Shown one piece after another: positions 56,091 through 64,000 of a stretch of DNA of 64,000 nucleotides; the first letter of the stretch is position 1, and the number at the start of each line of letters is the position of its first letter. Location of the stretch: assembly GCF_014191375.1 (NCBI RefSeq), contig NZ_JACHWN010000002.1, positions 620,001 through 684,000 of the forward strand. The letters run 5' to 3'. Below the pieces are notes generated by a model that was not told the DNA's origin, did not search any database, and saw nothing but the letters and a program-made list of their open reading frames with translations. Source of the stretch: Mesorhizobium sp. RMAD-H1. GTDB taxonomy: Bacteria; Pseudomonadota; Alphaproteobacteria; Rhizobiales; Rhizobiaceae. The translations under genes were made by a program, and so were the position numbers.

Positions 56091-57056
56091 TTAACGCGAC
56101 CGCTGGTCGTGCGCGACGGTGCCGGCGGTCAGGATGCGCAGCACGTTGATCGCTTCTTCGCCATCGGTGCGCGGTCGGCTGCGCGTTTCGATGCAGTGGA
56201 TGAAATGCTGGCATTCGCGGGTGAGCGGCATGCCCTCGCCCACCGGTATGTAGGTCGGCTCCTCGGCGGTAAAGGCCCACTGGCCATTGTCCTGCCAGAC
56301 CGCATGGCGATAGACGGCGAGCTTGCGCTCCCATTGCTCGACATCGTCGAAGACGGCCATCGCCTTGGTGCCGACCACCGTCAGGCGGCGCTCGCGATAG
56401 GGATTGAGCCTGGAGGCGAAGAGATGGCTGCGCAGGCCATTGGGGAATGTCATGTGCACATGCGCGAAATCGCTCAAATGGTCGAGAAGCGCCGCCCCCT
56501 CGCCGCGCACCTCGACCGGCTCGCTGCCGGTCAGGGCCAGGATCATCGAGAGATCGTGCGGCGCGAGGTCCCAGAGCGCATCGTTCTCGGTGTGGAACTT
56601 GCCGAGGCCGAGGCGATGCGAATGGATATAGCGCACCTCGCCGAGTTCACCCGACTTGACCAGCTCCAAGAGCTTCTCGAAGGCCGGGTGGTAGCGTAGC
56701 ACATGGCCGACCATGAAGATGCGGCCATTGTCGCGCGCCGCCTTCACCTCGGCTTCCGCATCGGCCACCGTCAGCGCGATCGGCTTTTCGACCAGCACGT
56801 CCTTGCCGTTGGTGACGGCGCGAATGGCATATTCGGCATGGAACTGCGGCGGCAGCGCCAGCACGAGGGCATCCACATCCGCGCGGGTGAAGATCTCCTC
56901 GACCGGAATCTGGAGCACGCCGTGCTCCGCCGCGAAGCCCGCGGCGCGGTCACTGTTCTGGTCGGAGACGGCGTAAAGCGCGCCGAGGCTCTTCAATGTA
57001 CGGATATGGTTGCTGCCCCAATAGCCACAACCCACTACTGCAATACGCGGTGCCAT
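56091..57056 (-). CDS. Gfo/Idh/MocA-family oxidoreductase
   Basis: A 321-residue NAD(P)-dependent sugar oxidoreductase. The Rossmann motif VVGCGYWGSNH is at residues 7-17 and the catalytic-site EKP in DVLVEKPIALT at about 94-104. The remainder forms the alpha/beta dimerisation domain. With the downstream WbpE-like aminotransferase in the same direction (260 bp gap) it probably oxidises a UDP-sugar acid at C3, for a surface polysaccharide or glycan. ATG 57056 is favoured; a TTG three bases earlier also opens the frame. Confidence 0.86.
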   Translation of the reverse strand: MAPRIAVVGCGYWGSNHIRTLKSLGALYAVSDQNSDRAAGFAAEHGVLQIPVEEIFTRADVDALVLALPPQFHAEYAIRAVTNGKDVLVEKPIALTVADAEAEVKAARDNGRIFMVGHVLRYHPAFEKLLELVKSGELGEVRYIHSHRLGLGKFHTENDALWDLAPHDLSMILALTGSEPVEVRGEGAALLDHLSDFAHVHMTFPNGLRSHLFASRLNPYRERRLTVVGTKAMAVFDDVEQWERKLAVYRHAVWQDNGQWAFTAEEPTYIPVGEGMPLTRECQHFIHCIETRSRPRTDGEEAINVLRILTAGTVAHDQRSR

Positions 57057-57233
57057 CAACCAATGCCCTTGCCTTCGGCCACTCCCTTATCGGCGCAAAC
57101 GCACGAAGACAAGCCTTGACCGCTATCAAGAACGCTTGACACGGTGTTGTTCCCCACCTTATACCCGCGCCGTTCCCGCGGAACAAAACATCGCCGCCGG
57201 CTCTGGCTAGAGCCTGTTTGCAGCGATACCGGG

Positions 57234-57310
57234 GGCGGAGTAGCTCAGTAGGTTAGAGCAGAGGAATCATAATCCTTGTGTCGGGGGTTCGAATCCCTCC
57301 TCCGCTACCA
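57234..57310 (+). tRNA. tRNA-Met (CAT)
   Basis: A 77-base cloverleaf including encoded CCA. Acceptor GGCGGAG pairs with CTCCGCT (position 1-72 is G-U), D-loop TAGCTCAGTAGGTTAGAGC, anticodon stem GAGGA/TCCTT with loop ATCATAA giving anticodon CAT, and T-loop TTCGAAT. It lacks the initiator features (C1-A72 mismatch type and three G-C anticodon pairs), so it is an elongator Met; the Ile-lysidine type is less likely. An antisense frame over it is a well-known spurious ORF. Confidence 0.94.
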
Positions 57311-57597
57311 TATTCCGAATTAACATCCTGATTTTTATTTATAATTTCGCGAAAATCCGTCCACGGCAGGCATTCCCGTCCGATCCTCCTTTGCTTTCGC
57401 AGCTTCTCATCGTCGGGCGTCCGAAGCGCCATGGCGCCACCACCACATGCCCCAATCATCCGCGATGGCTTTACCATAACGGGCGATTTTGCGGTTTCGT
57501 TACCGGATTTGCATTAGCTTGATCTCTCTGAAAATGCTTTCAAGGGGCCAAGCCTTCATGGGGCACGGCGCTTCCGCTATCAGAAAGAGGCTTTCCC

Positions 57598-57822
57598 ATG
57601 CACCGGATATTGTGGATGGCATTGCTCGGTATCGCCGGGTGCACCGCATCCCCGGAAAGGCCGGTGGGCATGCCCAATCCGGCCTCTGTCTATTGCACTG
57701 ATATCGGCGGCCGGCTGGAAATCCGTCAGGAGCCGCAGGGGCAGGTCGGCTATTGTCATCTGCCCGACGGGCGCGTGGTCGAGGAATGGAAGCTCTTCCG
57801 GTCGCAGAACAAGGCGGGGTGA
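57598..57822 (+). CDS. DUF333 small lipoprotein
   Basis: A 74-residue protein with a lipoprotein signal peptide (MHRILWMALLGIAGC, lipobox LGIAGC with Cys15). A DUF333 domain follows: NPASVYCTDIGGRLEI, GQVGYCHLPDGRVVEEWKLF. Two further Cys (about residues 33 and 53) may form a disulfide in the periplasm. DUF333 proteins include putative hemolysins and inhibitors such as YoaF; the role is unknown. It is alone, 290 bp after the tRNA. Confidence 0.84.
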   Translation: MHRILWMALLGIAGCTASPERPVGMPNPASVYCTDIGGRLEIRQEPQGQVGYCHLPDGRVVEEWKLFRSQNKAG

Positions 57823-57894
57823 GTCCTCTCCCTGCTGCTTCAGCCTTCCCCCTCCCCAATCGTCGCCACATTGATCGGATAGCTTGTTGCCGTC

Positions 57895-58026
57895 ATGACA
57901 CTTGGAATCGCATTCGGAGTGGGCCTTGGTGCCCTCCTGGGCGTGACGATCGATAACGTTCCCATCGGGATCGCCATCGGAATCGCGCTCGGTGCAGCAG
58001 TGGGATACGCGATCCAGCGAAGATAG
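57895..58026 (+). CDS. Small glycine-rich membrane protein
   Basis: A 43-residue frame, ATG 57895 to TAG 58024-58026. It reads as two hydrophobic Gly/Ala/Ile segments (TLGIAFGVGLGALLGVTI and PIGIAIGIALGAAVGYAI) separated by DN, ending QRR: a helical hairpin of glycine-zipper type. An in-frame stop lies five codons upstream, so the ATG is the only start. The ribosome site is weak. Regular GxxxG spacing and a charged end support a real small membrane protein. Confidence 0.55.
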   Translation: MTLGIAFGVGLGALLGVTIDNVPIGIAIGIALGAAVGYAIQRR

Positions 58027-58346
58027 AACGGCGCGCCCCATGATATTGGCGCGGGGTTCCCCGGGCGCCCGGACGGCCATGGCCCCTCCCACCCAGCTTG
58101 ACATTCGCAGTGAAGCGGCCAAACTGTTCCCATGGTTATCACGCGCCCCAGAATTTTTCGGATTCGACCGATCGCAGATTCCTAGCCCTGGGGCTCGGCC
58201 GTGCGCCCCGAGCTCCGGGGACGCATGCTTTATCGCAAATCGCGCAGCCTCGTCTTCGAGGCGTTTCACCCAGCATTTCAAAGGATTCGCACAGCGCGGC
58301 TCGTGCTGCATGCGCTGACGCGCCGTACCAGGAGAAAACGGAAACC
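58027..58346. other. Gap before the Rnk-like gene
   Basis: No gene is supported in 320 bp. Open frames on both strands here have no ribosome site and biased composition unlike the neighbours. It should hold the promoter of the Rnk-like gene. Confidence 0.45.
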
Positions 58347-58790
58347 ATGACCCAATCGAAGAAGACCAGCCGCAAGCCGAGGATCGTCGTCAGCGATATC
58401 GACTATAAGCGCCTCACCAACCTCGCCGCGGACGCTTACGACCGGTTTCCGGAAGTCGCCGAGGAACTGCAGATCGAGCTGGACAGGGCCCAGGTGAAGC
58501 CGGCCGCCTCTGTGCCCTCCGATGTCGTCCAGATGGGATCGACCGTTGAATTCCGCTCCGACAGCGCTCAGCAAAGGCGGGTGACGCTTGTCTTTCCGGG
58601 CGAGGCGGACATTGCGCAGAACAGGGTCTCGATCCTCACGCCCATCGGCGCCGCCCTCATCGGCCTTTCGACCGGCCAGTCGATCGCCTGGACCGCCCGC
58701 GACGGCCGCAAGCATGAATTGACCGTGGTCGGCGTCGAGCAGCCCGAGCCGGTCACGGGCGACATGACCCTCGCCAGGCGGCCGGGCTAG
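58347..58790 (+). CDS. rnk: Rnk-like nucleoside diphosphate kinase regulator (GreA/GreB C-terminal domain)
   Basis: A 147-residue protein with an N-terminal region similar to Rnk (RIVVSDIDYKRLTNLAADA, about residues 12-30) and a GreA/B-type FKBP-like C-terminal domain: VVQMGSTVEFRSD, RRVTLVFPGEAD and SILTPIGAALIGLSTGQSI. Rnk binds RNA polymerase but lacks the cleavage finger of GreA. The ATG 58347 has GGAGAAAACGGAAACC before it. It influences nucleotide pools and exopolysaccharide in pseudomonads; a role here is inferred. Confidence 0.87.
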   Translation: MTQSKKTSRKPRIVVSDIDYKRLTNLAADAYDRFPEVAEELQIELDRAQVKPAASVPSDVVQMGSTVEFRSDSAQQRRVTLVFPGEADIAQNRVSILTPIGAALIGLSTGQSIAWTARDGRKHELTVVGVEQPEPVTGDMTLARRPG

Positions 58791-59001
58791 AGAAGTCGGG
58801 CGTGCAATGCGGTTTTCCCGCGGAAAGGCTGGAATGCTCCCCGGGCATGCGCAACGGCTTTAACGGGCCGATGAAGCGAAGCCGGCCGCCCATGCCTCTT
58901 TTCGAGGCAGATGCCCGCCTGTCGATTGAGCAGACAAGCGTGAATTAACCTGAAGTTGACGATTGTGGCATTCAATATGGCCGAAAGAAGGAGTTTCGGC
59001 C

Positions 59002-59253
59002 ATGATGGCTGCCGTTTTCGCATTGCTGTCGCTGGCGCTGGTGCTTGGCTGGTTCGGCCGCCGCTCCATCGCCCTGCTCTGCATCCTGTTATGCCTCGCC
59101 GTGGCGGTGAAGGAGTTCCTCTGGGAAATCCACAGCTCGGAATATGGCTATCGCATGCCCTGGATCCAGACCCGGCTGATCGACAGGCTCCCCGCGGCAC
59201 CGCAGGCCCTCGCCGGGCATAGGCTGACCGAAACGCATGGAGGCCGGGCATGA
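59002..59253 (+). CDS. DUF5993 small membrane protein
   Basis: An 83-residue protein with two hydrophobic helices (AAVFALLSLALVLGWF and SIALLCILLCLAVAVKEFLW) and a conserved HSSEYGYRMPWIQTRL segment. It is the standard partner of DsbB-like genes in alpha- and gammaproteobacteria: its stop overlaps the dsbB start by four bases. It may help the disulfide-forming enzyme in the inner membrane. The ATG 59002 has AAGGAG upstream. Confidence 0.84.
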   Translation: MMAAVFALLSLALVLGWFGRRSIALLCILLCLAVAVKEFLWEIHSSEYGYRMPWIQTRLIDRLPAAPQALAGHRLTETHGGRA

Positions 59254-59864
59254 GCCATAACACCACGACGCATGGCGCCACGCATGCCGCTCATTCGGCA
59301 CAGCCGCTGTCCGTCACGCTCCATTATCTCTATCTTCTCGGGATGATGGCCGCGATCGCCGCCATCCTGACGGCCGCGATGACGATGCAATATGTCTGGG
59401 GCGAATTGCCCTGCCCGCTCTGCCTCCTCCAGCGCGTGGCGCTGTTCGGCGTCTGTTTCGGCATCATGCAGCAGTTCCGCAACGGCTTTTCCTATCAGAA
59501 CACCGGGCTCAGCCTGCTTTTCACGATTTTCCTGCTCGTGGTATCGGTGCGGCAAACCCTGCTCGACATCTACCCGCGCCCCGGCCATGAATATATCGGC
59601 ACGGCCATATTCGGCCTGCACATGCCGGTCTGGTCGATCCTCATCGCGCTCGCCCTGCTCATCGCCTATGCGTTGAAGCTCATCCTCTGGGGCGGCAGCG
59701 ACGGTCTGCGCAACGCGCGTCTTGCCGATTACCCGGTGATCCGCACGCTCGCCACGCTTCTGAGCCTCTATGTGATCGCCATCGCGCTCGTGAATTTCGG
59801 CTCGGTGGTGCTGCAGTGCGGCCTCAACGAATGCCATACTTTCGGTTACGCGCTGCTCAAGTAA
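59250..59864 (+). CDS. dsbB: Disulfide bond formation protein B family
   Basis: A 204-residue inner membrane quinone-linked oxidoreductase with four main helices. The first redox pair is C55 and C58 in LPCPLCLLQR; the second pair, C190 and C195, is in LQCGLNECHTF near the C-terminus. It passes electrons from a DsbA-type thiol oxidase to quinone. A His-rich N-terminal tail is unusual. It overlaps and is coupled to the DUF5993 gene. No dsbA is in the window. Confidence 0.9.
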   Translation: MSHNTTTHGATHAAHSAQPLSVTLHYLYLLGMMAAIAAILTAAMTMQYVWGELPCPLCLLQRVALFGVCFGIMQQFRNGFSYQNTGLSLLFTIFLLVVSVRQTLLDIYPRPGHEYIGTAIFGLHMPVWSILIALALLIAYALKLILWGGSDGLRNARLADYPVIRTLATLLSLYVIAIALVNFGSVVLQCGLNECHTFGYALLK

Positions 59865-60103
59865 GCCGATCGGAGAGGCCTTTTCCGGCTCGCGCATCCC
59901 TTCGGGAGGTTTTTTCGGCAGCGACGCAGATATCGGGAGGAGACGAGGTTTTTAATGCCTTCTGAAGCCCAAATGCAGGATTCTAATACTAATATTTTCT
60001 GTGTTTAGAAAACCATTCGCGTTCCATTCCTGCTATGGTTTTGAGATTGTAAGGCATCCACGCAAACTCCGGCCGCTGGCCGATTATCTTGGGATGACAC
60101 ATC

Positions 60104-60874
60104 ATGAAATGGTTGAATTCGCTGCTCGTTGCCGGCGCCCTGCAGGTCCTGGCGCTTGCTCCCGCCTTCGCAGCCGACCTTGAACAGATCAAGTCCTCGG
60201 GCGTTTTCCGCATCGGCACCGAAGGCACCTACCCGCCTTTCACCTATCATGACGAATCCGGCAAGCTCGTCGGCTTCGACGTCGAGATCGGAGAAGAGGT
60301 CGCCAAGCGCCTCGGCGTCAAGGCCCAGTTCCTCGAAGGCCGCTGGGACGGGCTGATCGCCGGCCTCGACGCCGACCGTTACGATGCCGTCATCAATCAG
60401 GTCGGCATCACCGAGGAGCGCAAGAAGAAATATGATTTCTCCGATCCCTATATCGCCTCCAAGGCGGTGCTGATCGTGCGCAGCGACAATGACGAGATCA
60501 AGGATTTCGCCGATCTCAAGGACAAGAAGGCGGCGCAGTCGCTGACCAGCAATTTCGGCAAGCTCGCCGCCTCCAATGGCGCCGAACTGGTGGGCACTGA
60601 CGGCTTCGACCAGTCGATCCAGCTCGTCCTCAACGGCCGCGCCGACGCCACCGTCAATGACAGCCTCTCCTTCCTCGATTTCAAGAAGCACAAGCCGGAC
60701 GCGCAGGTGAAGATCGCCGCCAGCCAGGACAAGGCTGACTATTCCGGCATCATCATCCGCAAGAACGAGCCCGAACTACTCGCCGCGATCAACGCCGCGC
60801 TGAAGGATATCAAGGCCGACGGCACCTACCAGAAGATCGCCGACAAATATTTCGGACAGGACGTTTCGCAATAA
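60104..60874 (+). CDS. tcyJ: Cystine-type ABC transporter, substrate-binding protein
   Basis: A 256-residue periplasmic amino acid binding protein (SBP_bac_3). Signal peptide MKWLNSLLVAGALQVLALAPAFA, cleaved before ADLEQ. Ligand-site wording GTEGTYPPFTYHDESGKLVG and EGRWDGLIAGLDADRYDAVINQVG are typical of FliY/TcyJ cystine binders. It is followed by a strong stem-loop, then permease and ATPase genes. The substrate could also be another polar amino acid. Confidence 0.9.
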   Translation: MKWLNSLLVAGALQVLALAPAFAADLEQIKSSGVFRIGTEGTYPPFTYHDESGKLVGFDVEIGEEVAKRLGVKAQFLEGRWDGLIAGLDADRYDAVINQVGITEERKKKYDFSDPYIASKAVLIVRSDNDEIKDFADLKDKKAAQSLTSNFGKLAASNGAELVGTDGFDQSIQLVLNGRADATVNDSLSFLDFKKHKPDAQVKIAASQDKADYSGIIIRKNEPELLAAINAALKDIKADGTYQKIADKYFGQDVSQ

Positions 60875-60890
60875 GCCTGGCCCGCACATG

Positions 60891-60922
60891 AGCCGGCCGA
60901 TCCGCCACCGGATCGGCCGGCT
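60891..60922 (+). terminator. Stem-loop after tcyJ
   Basis: A perfect 14-bp stem (60891-60904 and 60909-60922) around a CCAC loop, followed by TGCTATTTT. It sits between the binding-protein and permease genes and would partially end transcription or protect the tcyJ message. Confidence 0.8.
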
Positions 60923-60987
60923 TGCTATTTTGTGCATGATATTTTTAGAAAAAACTGCAATTTTGCGGAGCATTGGAGGACACATCC

Positions 60988-61668
60988 TTGCCCCACTGGC
61001 TTCAGCTCATGCTGGAATCGCTCGGGCCGCTACTCTACGCGGCCCTGATGTTTTCAGCCCCCCTCACGCTCCTTTCCTTCGCGTTCGGGCTCACTCTCGG
61101 CCTGATCGTCGCGCTGATCCGCCTGTTCGGGCCGGCCCCGCTGGTGGCGCTCGTGCGCTTCTATGTCTGGATCATCCGCGGCACGCCCCTGCTGGTGCAG
61201 CTCTTCCTGATCTTCTACGGCCTGCCCAGCGTCGGCATCGTGCTCGATGCCTTTCCGGCGGCGCTGATCGGCTTCACGCTCAATGTCGGCGCCTATACGT
61301 CGGAGATCATCCGCGCCGTCATCAGCTCGGTCCCCAAGGGTCAGTGGGAAGCGGCCTATTCCATCGGCATGACCTGGTCACAGGCCATGCGCCGCACGAT
61401 CCTGCCGCAGGCCGCGCGCGTCGCCGTGCCGCCGCTGTCGAACACCTTCATCTCGCTGGTCAAGGATACGTCGCTCGCGGCCGCCATCACCGTGCCGGAA
61501 CTTTTCCAGGCGGCGCAGCGTATTGTCGCCACCACCTATGAGCCGCTGATCCTCTATATCGAGGCTGCGCTCATCTATCTCGCGCTCAGTTCAATCCTGT
61601 CGCAGCTCCAGGTCCGGCTCGAACGGCGCCTCGGACGCTATGGCGGTTTCATCGAGGCCCGGTCATGA
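60988..61668 (+). CDS. tcyL: Cystine-type ABC transporter, permease
   Basis: A 226-residue HisM-type permease with five helices and the amino acid-transporter coupling motif EAAYSIGMTWSQAMRRTILPQA (about residues 124-145; key AAYSIGM). FYVWIIRGTPLLVQLFLIFYGLP is the usual HEAA-family entry. A TTG at 60988, eight bases after TTGGAGGA, is the likely start; a TTG fifteen bases earlier would consume that ribosome site. The ATPase gene overlaps its stop by four bases. Confidence 0.9.
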   Translation: MPHWLQLMLESLGPLLYAALMFSAPLTLLSFAFGLTLGLIVALIRLFGPAPLVALVRFYVWIIRGTPLLVQLFLIFYGLPSVGIVLDAFPAALIGFTLNVGAYTSEIIRAVISSVPKGQWEAAYSIGMTWSQAMRRTILPQAARVAVPPLSNTFISLVKDTSLAAAITVPELFQAAQRIVATTYEPLILYIEAALIYLALSSILSQLQVRLERRLGRYGGFIEARS

Positions 61669-62435
61669 TCGGCTTGGAAAACATCGAAAAGCAGTTCGGC
61701 GACCTGACGGTTCTCAAGGGCGTGACGCTCACCATGGAGGAAGGCAGCGTCACCGCCCTCGTCGGTCCCTCGGGCGGCGGCAAGAGCACGCTCCTGCGCT
61801 GCATCAACCTGCTCGAAATCCCCACTTCCGGGGCGGTGCGCATTGGCGAGGATCGGCTTGAGTTCCGCCCCGGCCAGCGGGTTCCCACAGCCGCGATCCA
61901 GCGGCTGCGCCGCCAGACCGGCATGGTCTTCCAGAATTTCCAGCTCTTCCCCCACCGCACCGCCATCGAAAACGTCATGGAAGGGCTGACCACGGTGCTG
62001 AAATGGCCGGTTGACCGCGCCCGCGAACGGGCGATGGAACTTCTGGAAAAGGTCGGCATGGCCCACAAGGCGGATGCTTGGCCGGCGACGCTCTCGGGCG
62101 GCCAGCAGCAGCGCGTCGCCATCGCCCGTGCGCTCGCCCCCTCGCCCCGCGTGCTCCTGTGCGACGAGCCGACCTCGGCGCTCGACCCGGAACTGGCGCA
62201 GGAAGTGGTGGATGTGCTGAGCGATCTCGCGCGTGAAGGCACGACCATGGTGATAGCCACGCACGATCTTCGCCTCGCCTCGACCATCGCCAGGGAGGCC
62301 GTGTTCCTCGAGGCCGGCGTGGTGGTGGAAAAGGGGCCGGCGCAGAAGCTCTTCTCCAATCCGGAACGCGAGCGCACCAAGCGCTTCATCGCCACGCTGA
62401 CGCATGAAATGGTGAGCGACGGCGAGGCCATCTGA
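61665..62435 (+). CDS. tcyN: Cystine-type ABC transporter, ATP-binding protein
   Basis: A 256-residue polar amino acid importer ATPase. Walker A GPSGGGKST (about residues 36-44), Q-loop QTGMVFQNFQLFPH, signature LSGGQQQRVAIARAL (about 143-157), Walker B VLLCDEPTSALD (about 162-173) and switch His in IATHDLRLA. The ATG overlaps the permease stop (ATGA). It ends the three-gene operon. Confidence 0.93.
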   Translation: MIGLENIEKQFGDLTVLKGVTLTMEEGSVTALVGPSGGGKSTLLRCINLLEIPTSGAVRIGEDRLEFRPGQRVPTAAIQRLRRQTGMVFQNFQLFPHRTAIENVMEGLTTVLKWPVDRARERAMELLEKVGMAHKADAWPATLSGGQQQRVAIARALAPSPRVLLCDEPTSALDPELAQEVVDVLSDLAREGTTMVIATHDLRLASTIAREAVFLEAGVVVEKGPAQKLFSNPERERTKRFIATLTHEMVSDGEAI

Positions 62436-62737
62436 ACCCTGTCGTCATTCCGGAACGGTGATGCAACGCCCGCATTTCAGACGATGGATGTGATTTCGAT
62501 GTTCCGGAAGGCATAATCTCCCCCGGGGGAGATGGCCGGCAGGCCAGAGGGGTGGCCGCGCGATTCCATCAAAACAGGAACTGCTCCATTCGCATTGTGC
62601 TTTCCTGGCAACGCCCGCACCAATTGCCGCTCATCACCCCCATATCCGGTGTCTCTTAAGGACACTATTAACCTTCATTTTTTATTGATTTCAGGAAGCC
62701 TCATCAGGCGATTTCACATTTACGGGTTGCAGGTGAC
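62436..62737. other. Gap before ftsK with a palindromic repeat
   Basis: No gene is visible in 302 bp. A perfect palindrome ATCTCCCCCGGGGGAGAT lies at 62516-62533, followed by GGCAGGCCAGAGGGG, the wording of the 31726 and 11815 repeats. The last 100 bases are AT-rich and should contain the ftsK promoter. Confidence 0.55.
62516..62552. repeat. RIME-like half element
   Basis: An 18-bp perfect palindrome (62516-62533) plus GGCAGGCCAGAGGGGT reproduces one arm of the large element at 11815-11974. It is the single-arm form of that repeat. Confidence 0.6.
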
Positions 62738-64000
62738 ATGCGTATCCAGAGAACAAATTTTCCAGTAAATCCAGCTGATTACGAGGAGGACTCGGAAGAC
62801 CGGGACCATCCGCAGACGACTGGGCGCAGCCCCATGGCAATCGAATCTCCGGCCGCTCCCGGATCCTACCCGCCCCACCGCAATCCGGCCTCTCCTGCCG
62901 GCACGGCCTATCAGCCCTTGCGCCCGGCGCGGCTCCAGCCGATCGCGCCGAAAACCACCGCCGCAGCCGTGGACGCGCTGCGCGCCACCCATGCGCAAAT
63001 GGCGGCGTCCAGCACACAGCCGGCGCAGCCCAGCGATACCGGCTACCCGCCGGTGTGGAAGCATGCGTTCTCGCTGGCCGAGAACGTGCGCTTCACCCGC
63101 ACACCGGAAGTCGAATTGACGAAATCGCGAGACGTCCAGCCCGCCCAGGCGAGCACGGCACGCCCGAATAATCCCGTTCAGCCGAAGCCGATGGCGCAGG
63201 TCACCCCGCCACGCGCAATACCGGCGACGGCCGGCGCGCCGGTCGCGGCAACGGTACCGCCCAGGAACATCACACCGGCATCGGCCGCGCCCATCCAGCC
63301 GTCGCCGGCTTCCATCGCCCCGCAGAGCGTCGCGGCGACGCCGCAGCAGGCTGCTTCCGCAACGCAGCAGCACGCCTCCTACGGCAACCGCCAGCACGCG
63401 CCTTTCGCCCATCTGTCGGACTTCGCCTTCTGGGAATCGGTCGACCTCCATGGCGAATTGCCCTCGGCGCCGGCCGCTGCCCCTTTCCGGCCGAAGCCGC
63501 AGATAGCGCCCTCTTCGATCACCGCCATGTTCCGTGTGGTGGAGTGGAAGCAGCCTGGCGAGCCGGAAGCGACAAGCCCCGCCCAGGTCCCGGCGGCGAG
63601 CCCCGCAGGCCCGCCTGCCGAAGCCGCGCCGGCACCGCTGGCCGCGGAAGCGCCCGCGGCCGAGCCGGTGGCGAGGACCGAGAGCAGCAGCGCGATTGCC
63701 GCAAGCGCTCCGCAGGAGGCCCGCGAGGCAACCGACGACAGCCCTCGGAAGGCCGTGCCGGTTGCGCCTGTCGCCACGGTGCGCAAGGAGCAGTCCTTTG
63801 CCGCCGCCCGCATAGAGCTCAACAGCCCCGCGCAGGCGCATGGCTATGAAAAGCCGTCGGTCGAGCTCCTGCAGGAGCCGGTGGCGCAGGAAGGCGAAGT
63901 CCTCACGCAGGAGATGCTGGAGCGCAAGGCCGGGCTTCTCGAAAGCGTACTGGAGGATTTCGGCGTCAAGGGCGAGATCATCCATGTGCGCCCCGGACCG
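62738..64000 (+). CDS. ftsK: FtsK-family DNA translocase, 5' part only
   Basis: An open frame from ATG 62738 to the end of the window (421 residues seen). The first 360 residues are a Pro/Ala/Gln-rich, low-complexity linker with no membrane helix. Residues about 371-421 read as the FtsK alpha domain: YEKPSVELLQEP, then EMLERKAGLLESVLEDFGVKGEI (key DFGVKGEI) and HVRPGP. The motor and gamma domains would follow outside. Typical FtsK begins with four membrane helices, which are missing here, so this is either a soluble paralogue or uses another anchor. A long frame on the other strand is an antisense shadow. Confidence 0.88.
   Translation, partial: MRIQRTNFPVNPADYEEDSEDRDHPQTTGRSPMAIESPAAPGSYPPHRNPASPAGTAYQPLRPARLQPIAPKTTAAAVDALRATHAQMAASSTQPAQPSDTGYPPVWKHAFSLAENVRFTRTPEVELTKSRDVQPAQASTARPNNPVQPKPMAQVTPPRAIPATAGAPVAATVPPRNITPASAAPIQPSPASIAPQSVAATPQQAASATQQHASYGNRQHAPFAHLSDFAFWESVDLHGELPSAPAAAPFRPKPQIAPSSITAMFRVVEWKQPGEPEATSPAQVPAASPAGPPAEAAPAPLAAEAPAAEPVARTESSSAIAASAPQEAREATDDSPRKAVPVAPVATVRKEQSFAAARIELNSPAQAHGYEKPSVELLQEPVAQEGEVLTQEMLERKAGLLESVLEDFGVKGEIIHVRPGP

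Noticed and set aside
57253-57477. Minus-strand frame ending GGIRTPDTRIMIPLL
   Set aside because: It is antisense to the tRNA-Met gene. This wording is a well-known spurious ORF created by tRNA sequence.
57580-58311. 243-codon minus-strand frame
   Set aside because: It runs antisense over the DUF333 lipoprotein gene and the small membrane protein and resembles no family.
57234-58346. Possible integrated element next to tRNA-Met
   Set aside because: No integrase, no repeat of the tRNA 3' end, and only small chromosomal-type genes follow.
62720-63985. 421-codon minus-strand frame at the right end
   Set aside because: It is the antisense shadow of the ftsK frame, which stays open to the window end and has the FtsK alpha domain.

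Overview
The window is a GC-rich stretch of an alphaproteobacterial chromosome, almost certainly Rhizobiales and most likely Rhizobiaceae. The evidence is a fused TrpE(G) anthranilate synthase preceded by a Trp-Trp-Trp leader peptide, the CtrA/ChpT/SciP cell-cycle genes, a choXWV choline transporter, a NolR-like ArsR regulator, an EipA (DUF1134) envelope protein and rhizobial-type palindromic intergenic repeats. No plasmid, phage, transposase or CRISPR hallmark was seen. The genus cannot be fixed from this sequence alone.

Layout. 1-2 kb: a leftward operon DUF1285 - Nudix - cca, with cca running off the edge. 2.2-9.1 kb: a tight rightward MoxR - DUF58 - DUF4159/BatA - membrane VWA-like operon. 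9.1-18.7 kb: mixed housekeeping genes (GNAT, glutathionyl-hydroquinone reductase, OmpW-like porin, Nudix, phosphoesterase, SDR, leuA, thioesterase, cation efflux). 18.8-21.2 kb: trpE(G) with its attenuator. 21.9-25.6 kb: putA and a divergent Lrp-type regulator. 25.6-30.6 kb: the one clearly accessory segment. It holds an intact DUF4287 gene, chrA, chrB, a decayed second copy of the DUF4287 gene, and a solitary, visibly AT-richer KAP-family P-loop NTPase. 30.7-36.3 kb: Rsm22-like methyltransferase, DUF2333 and choXWV. 36.3-41.6 kb: a five-gene dipeptide-type ABC importer. 42-48 kb: HugZ-like protein, NolR-like regulator, rRNA/tRNA methyltransferase, M48 protease, DUF898 and mnmA. 48.5-54 kb: a cell-cycle block (sciP, GNAT, fliJ-like, ctrA, single-domain response regulator, chpT, eipA, coiled-coil protein). 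54-57 kb: a WbpE-like aminotransferase and a Gfo/Idh/MocA oxidoreductase, probably for a surface sugar. 57.2-59.9 kb: tRNA-Met, small proteins, an Rnk-like factor and a DUF5993-DsbB pair. 60.1-62.4 kb: a cystine-type ABC importer. 62.7 kb to the end: the 5' part of an FtsK-family gene.

How the parts work together. The biosynthetic genes leuA and trpE(G) each have a leader peptide rich in the cognate codon, so both look translationally attenuated. The ctrA upstream region carries seven GANTC methylation sites in about 270 bp and a TTAACC half-site, as expected for CcrM/CtrA control. Three ABC importers (cho, dpp, tcy) each place a strong stem-loop directly after the substrate-binding protein gene, which would raise binding-protein mRNA over permease mRNA. 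The most interesting less-described points are the leuA leader peptide, the decayed DUF4287 copy flanking the chromate operon, the lone KAP NTPase, and several palindromic repeat families with a shared design. No complete new multi-gene system could be demonstrated.
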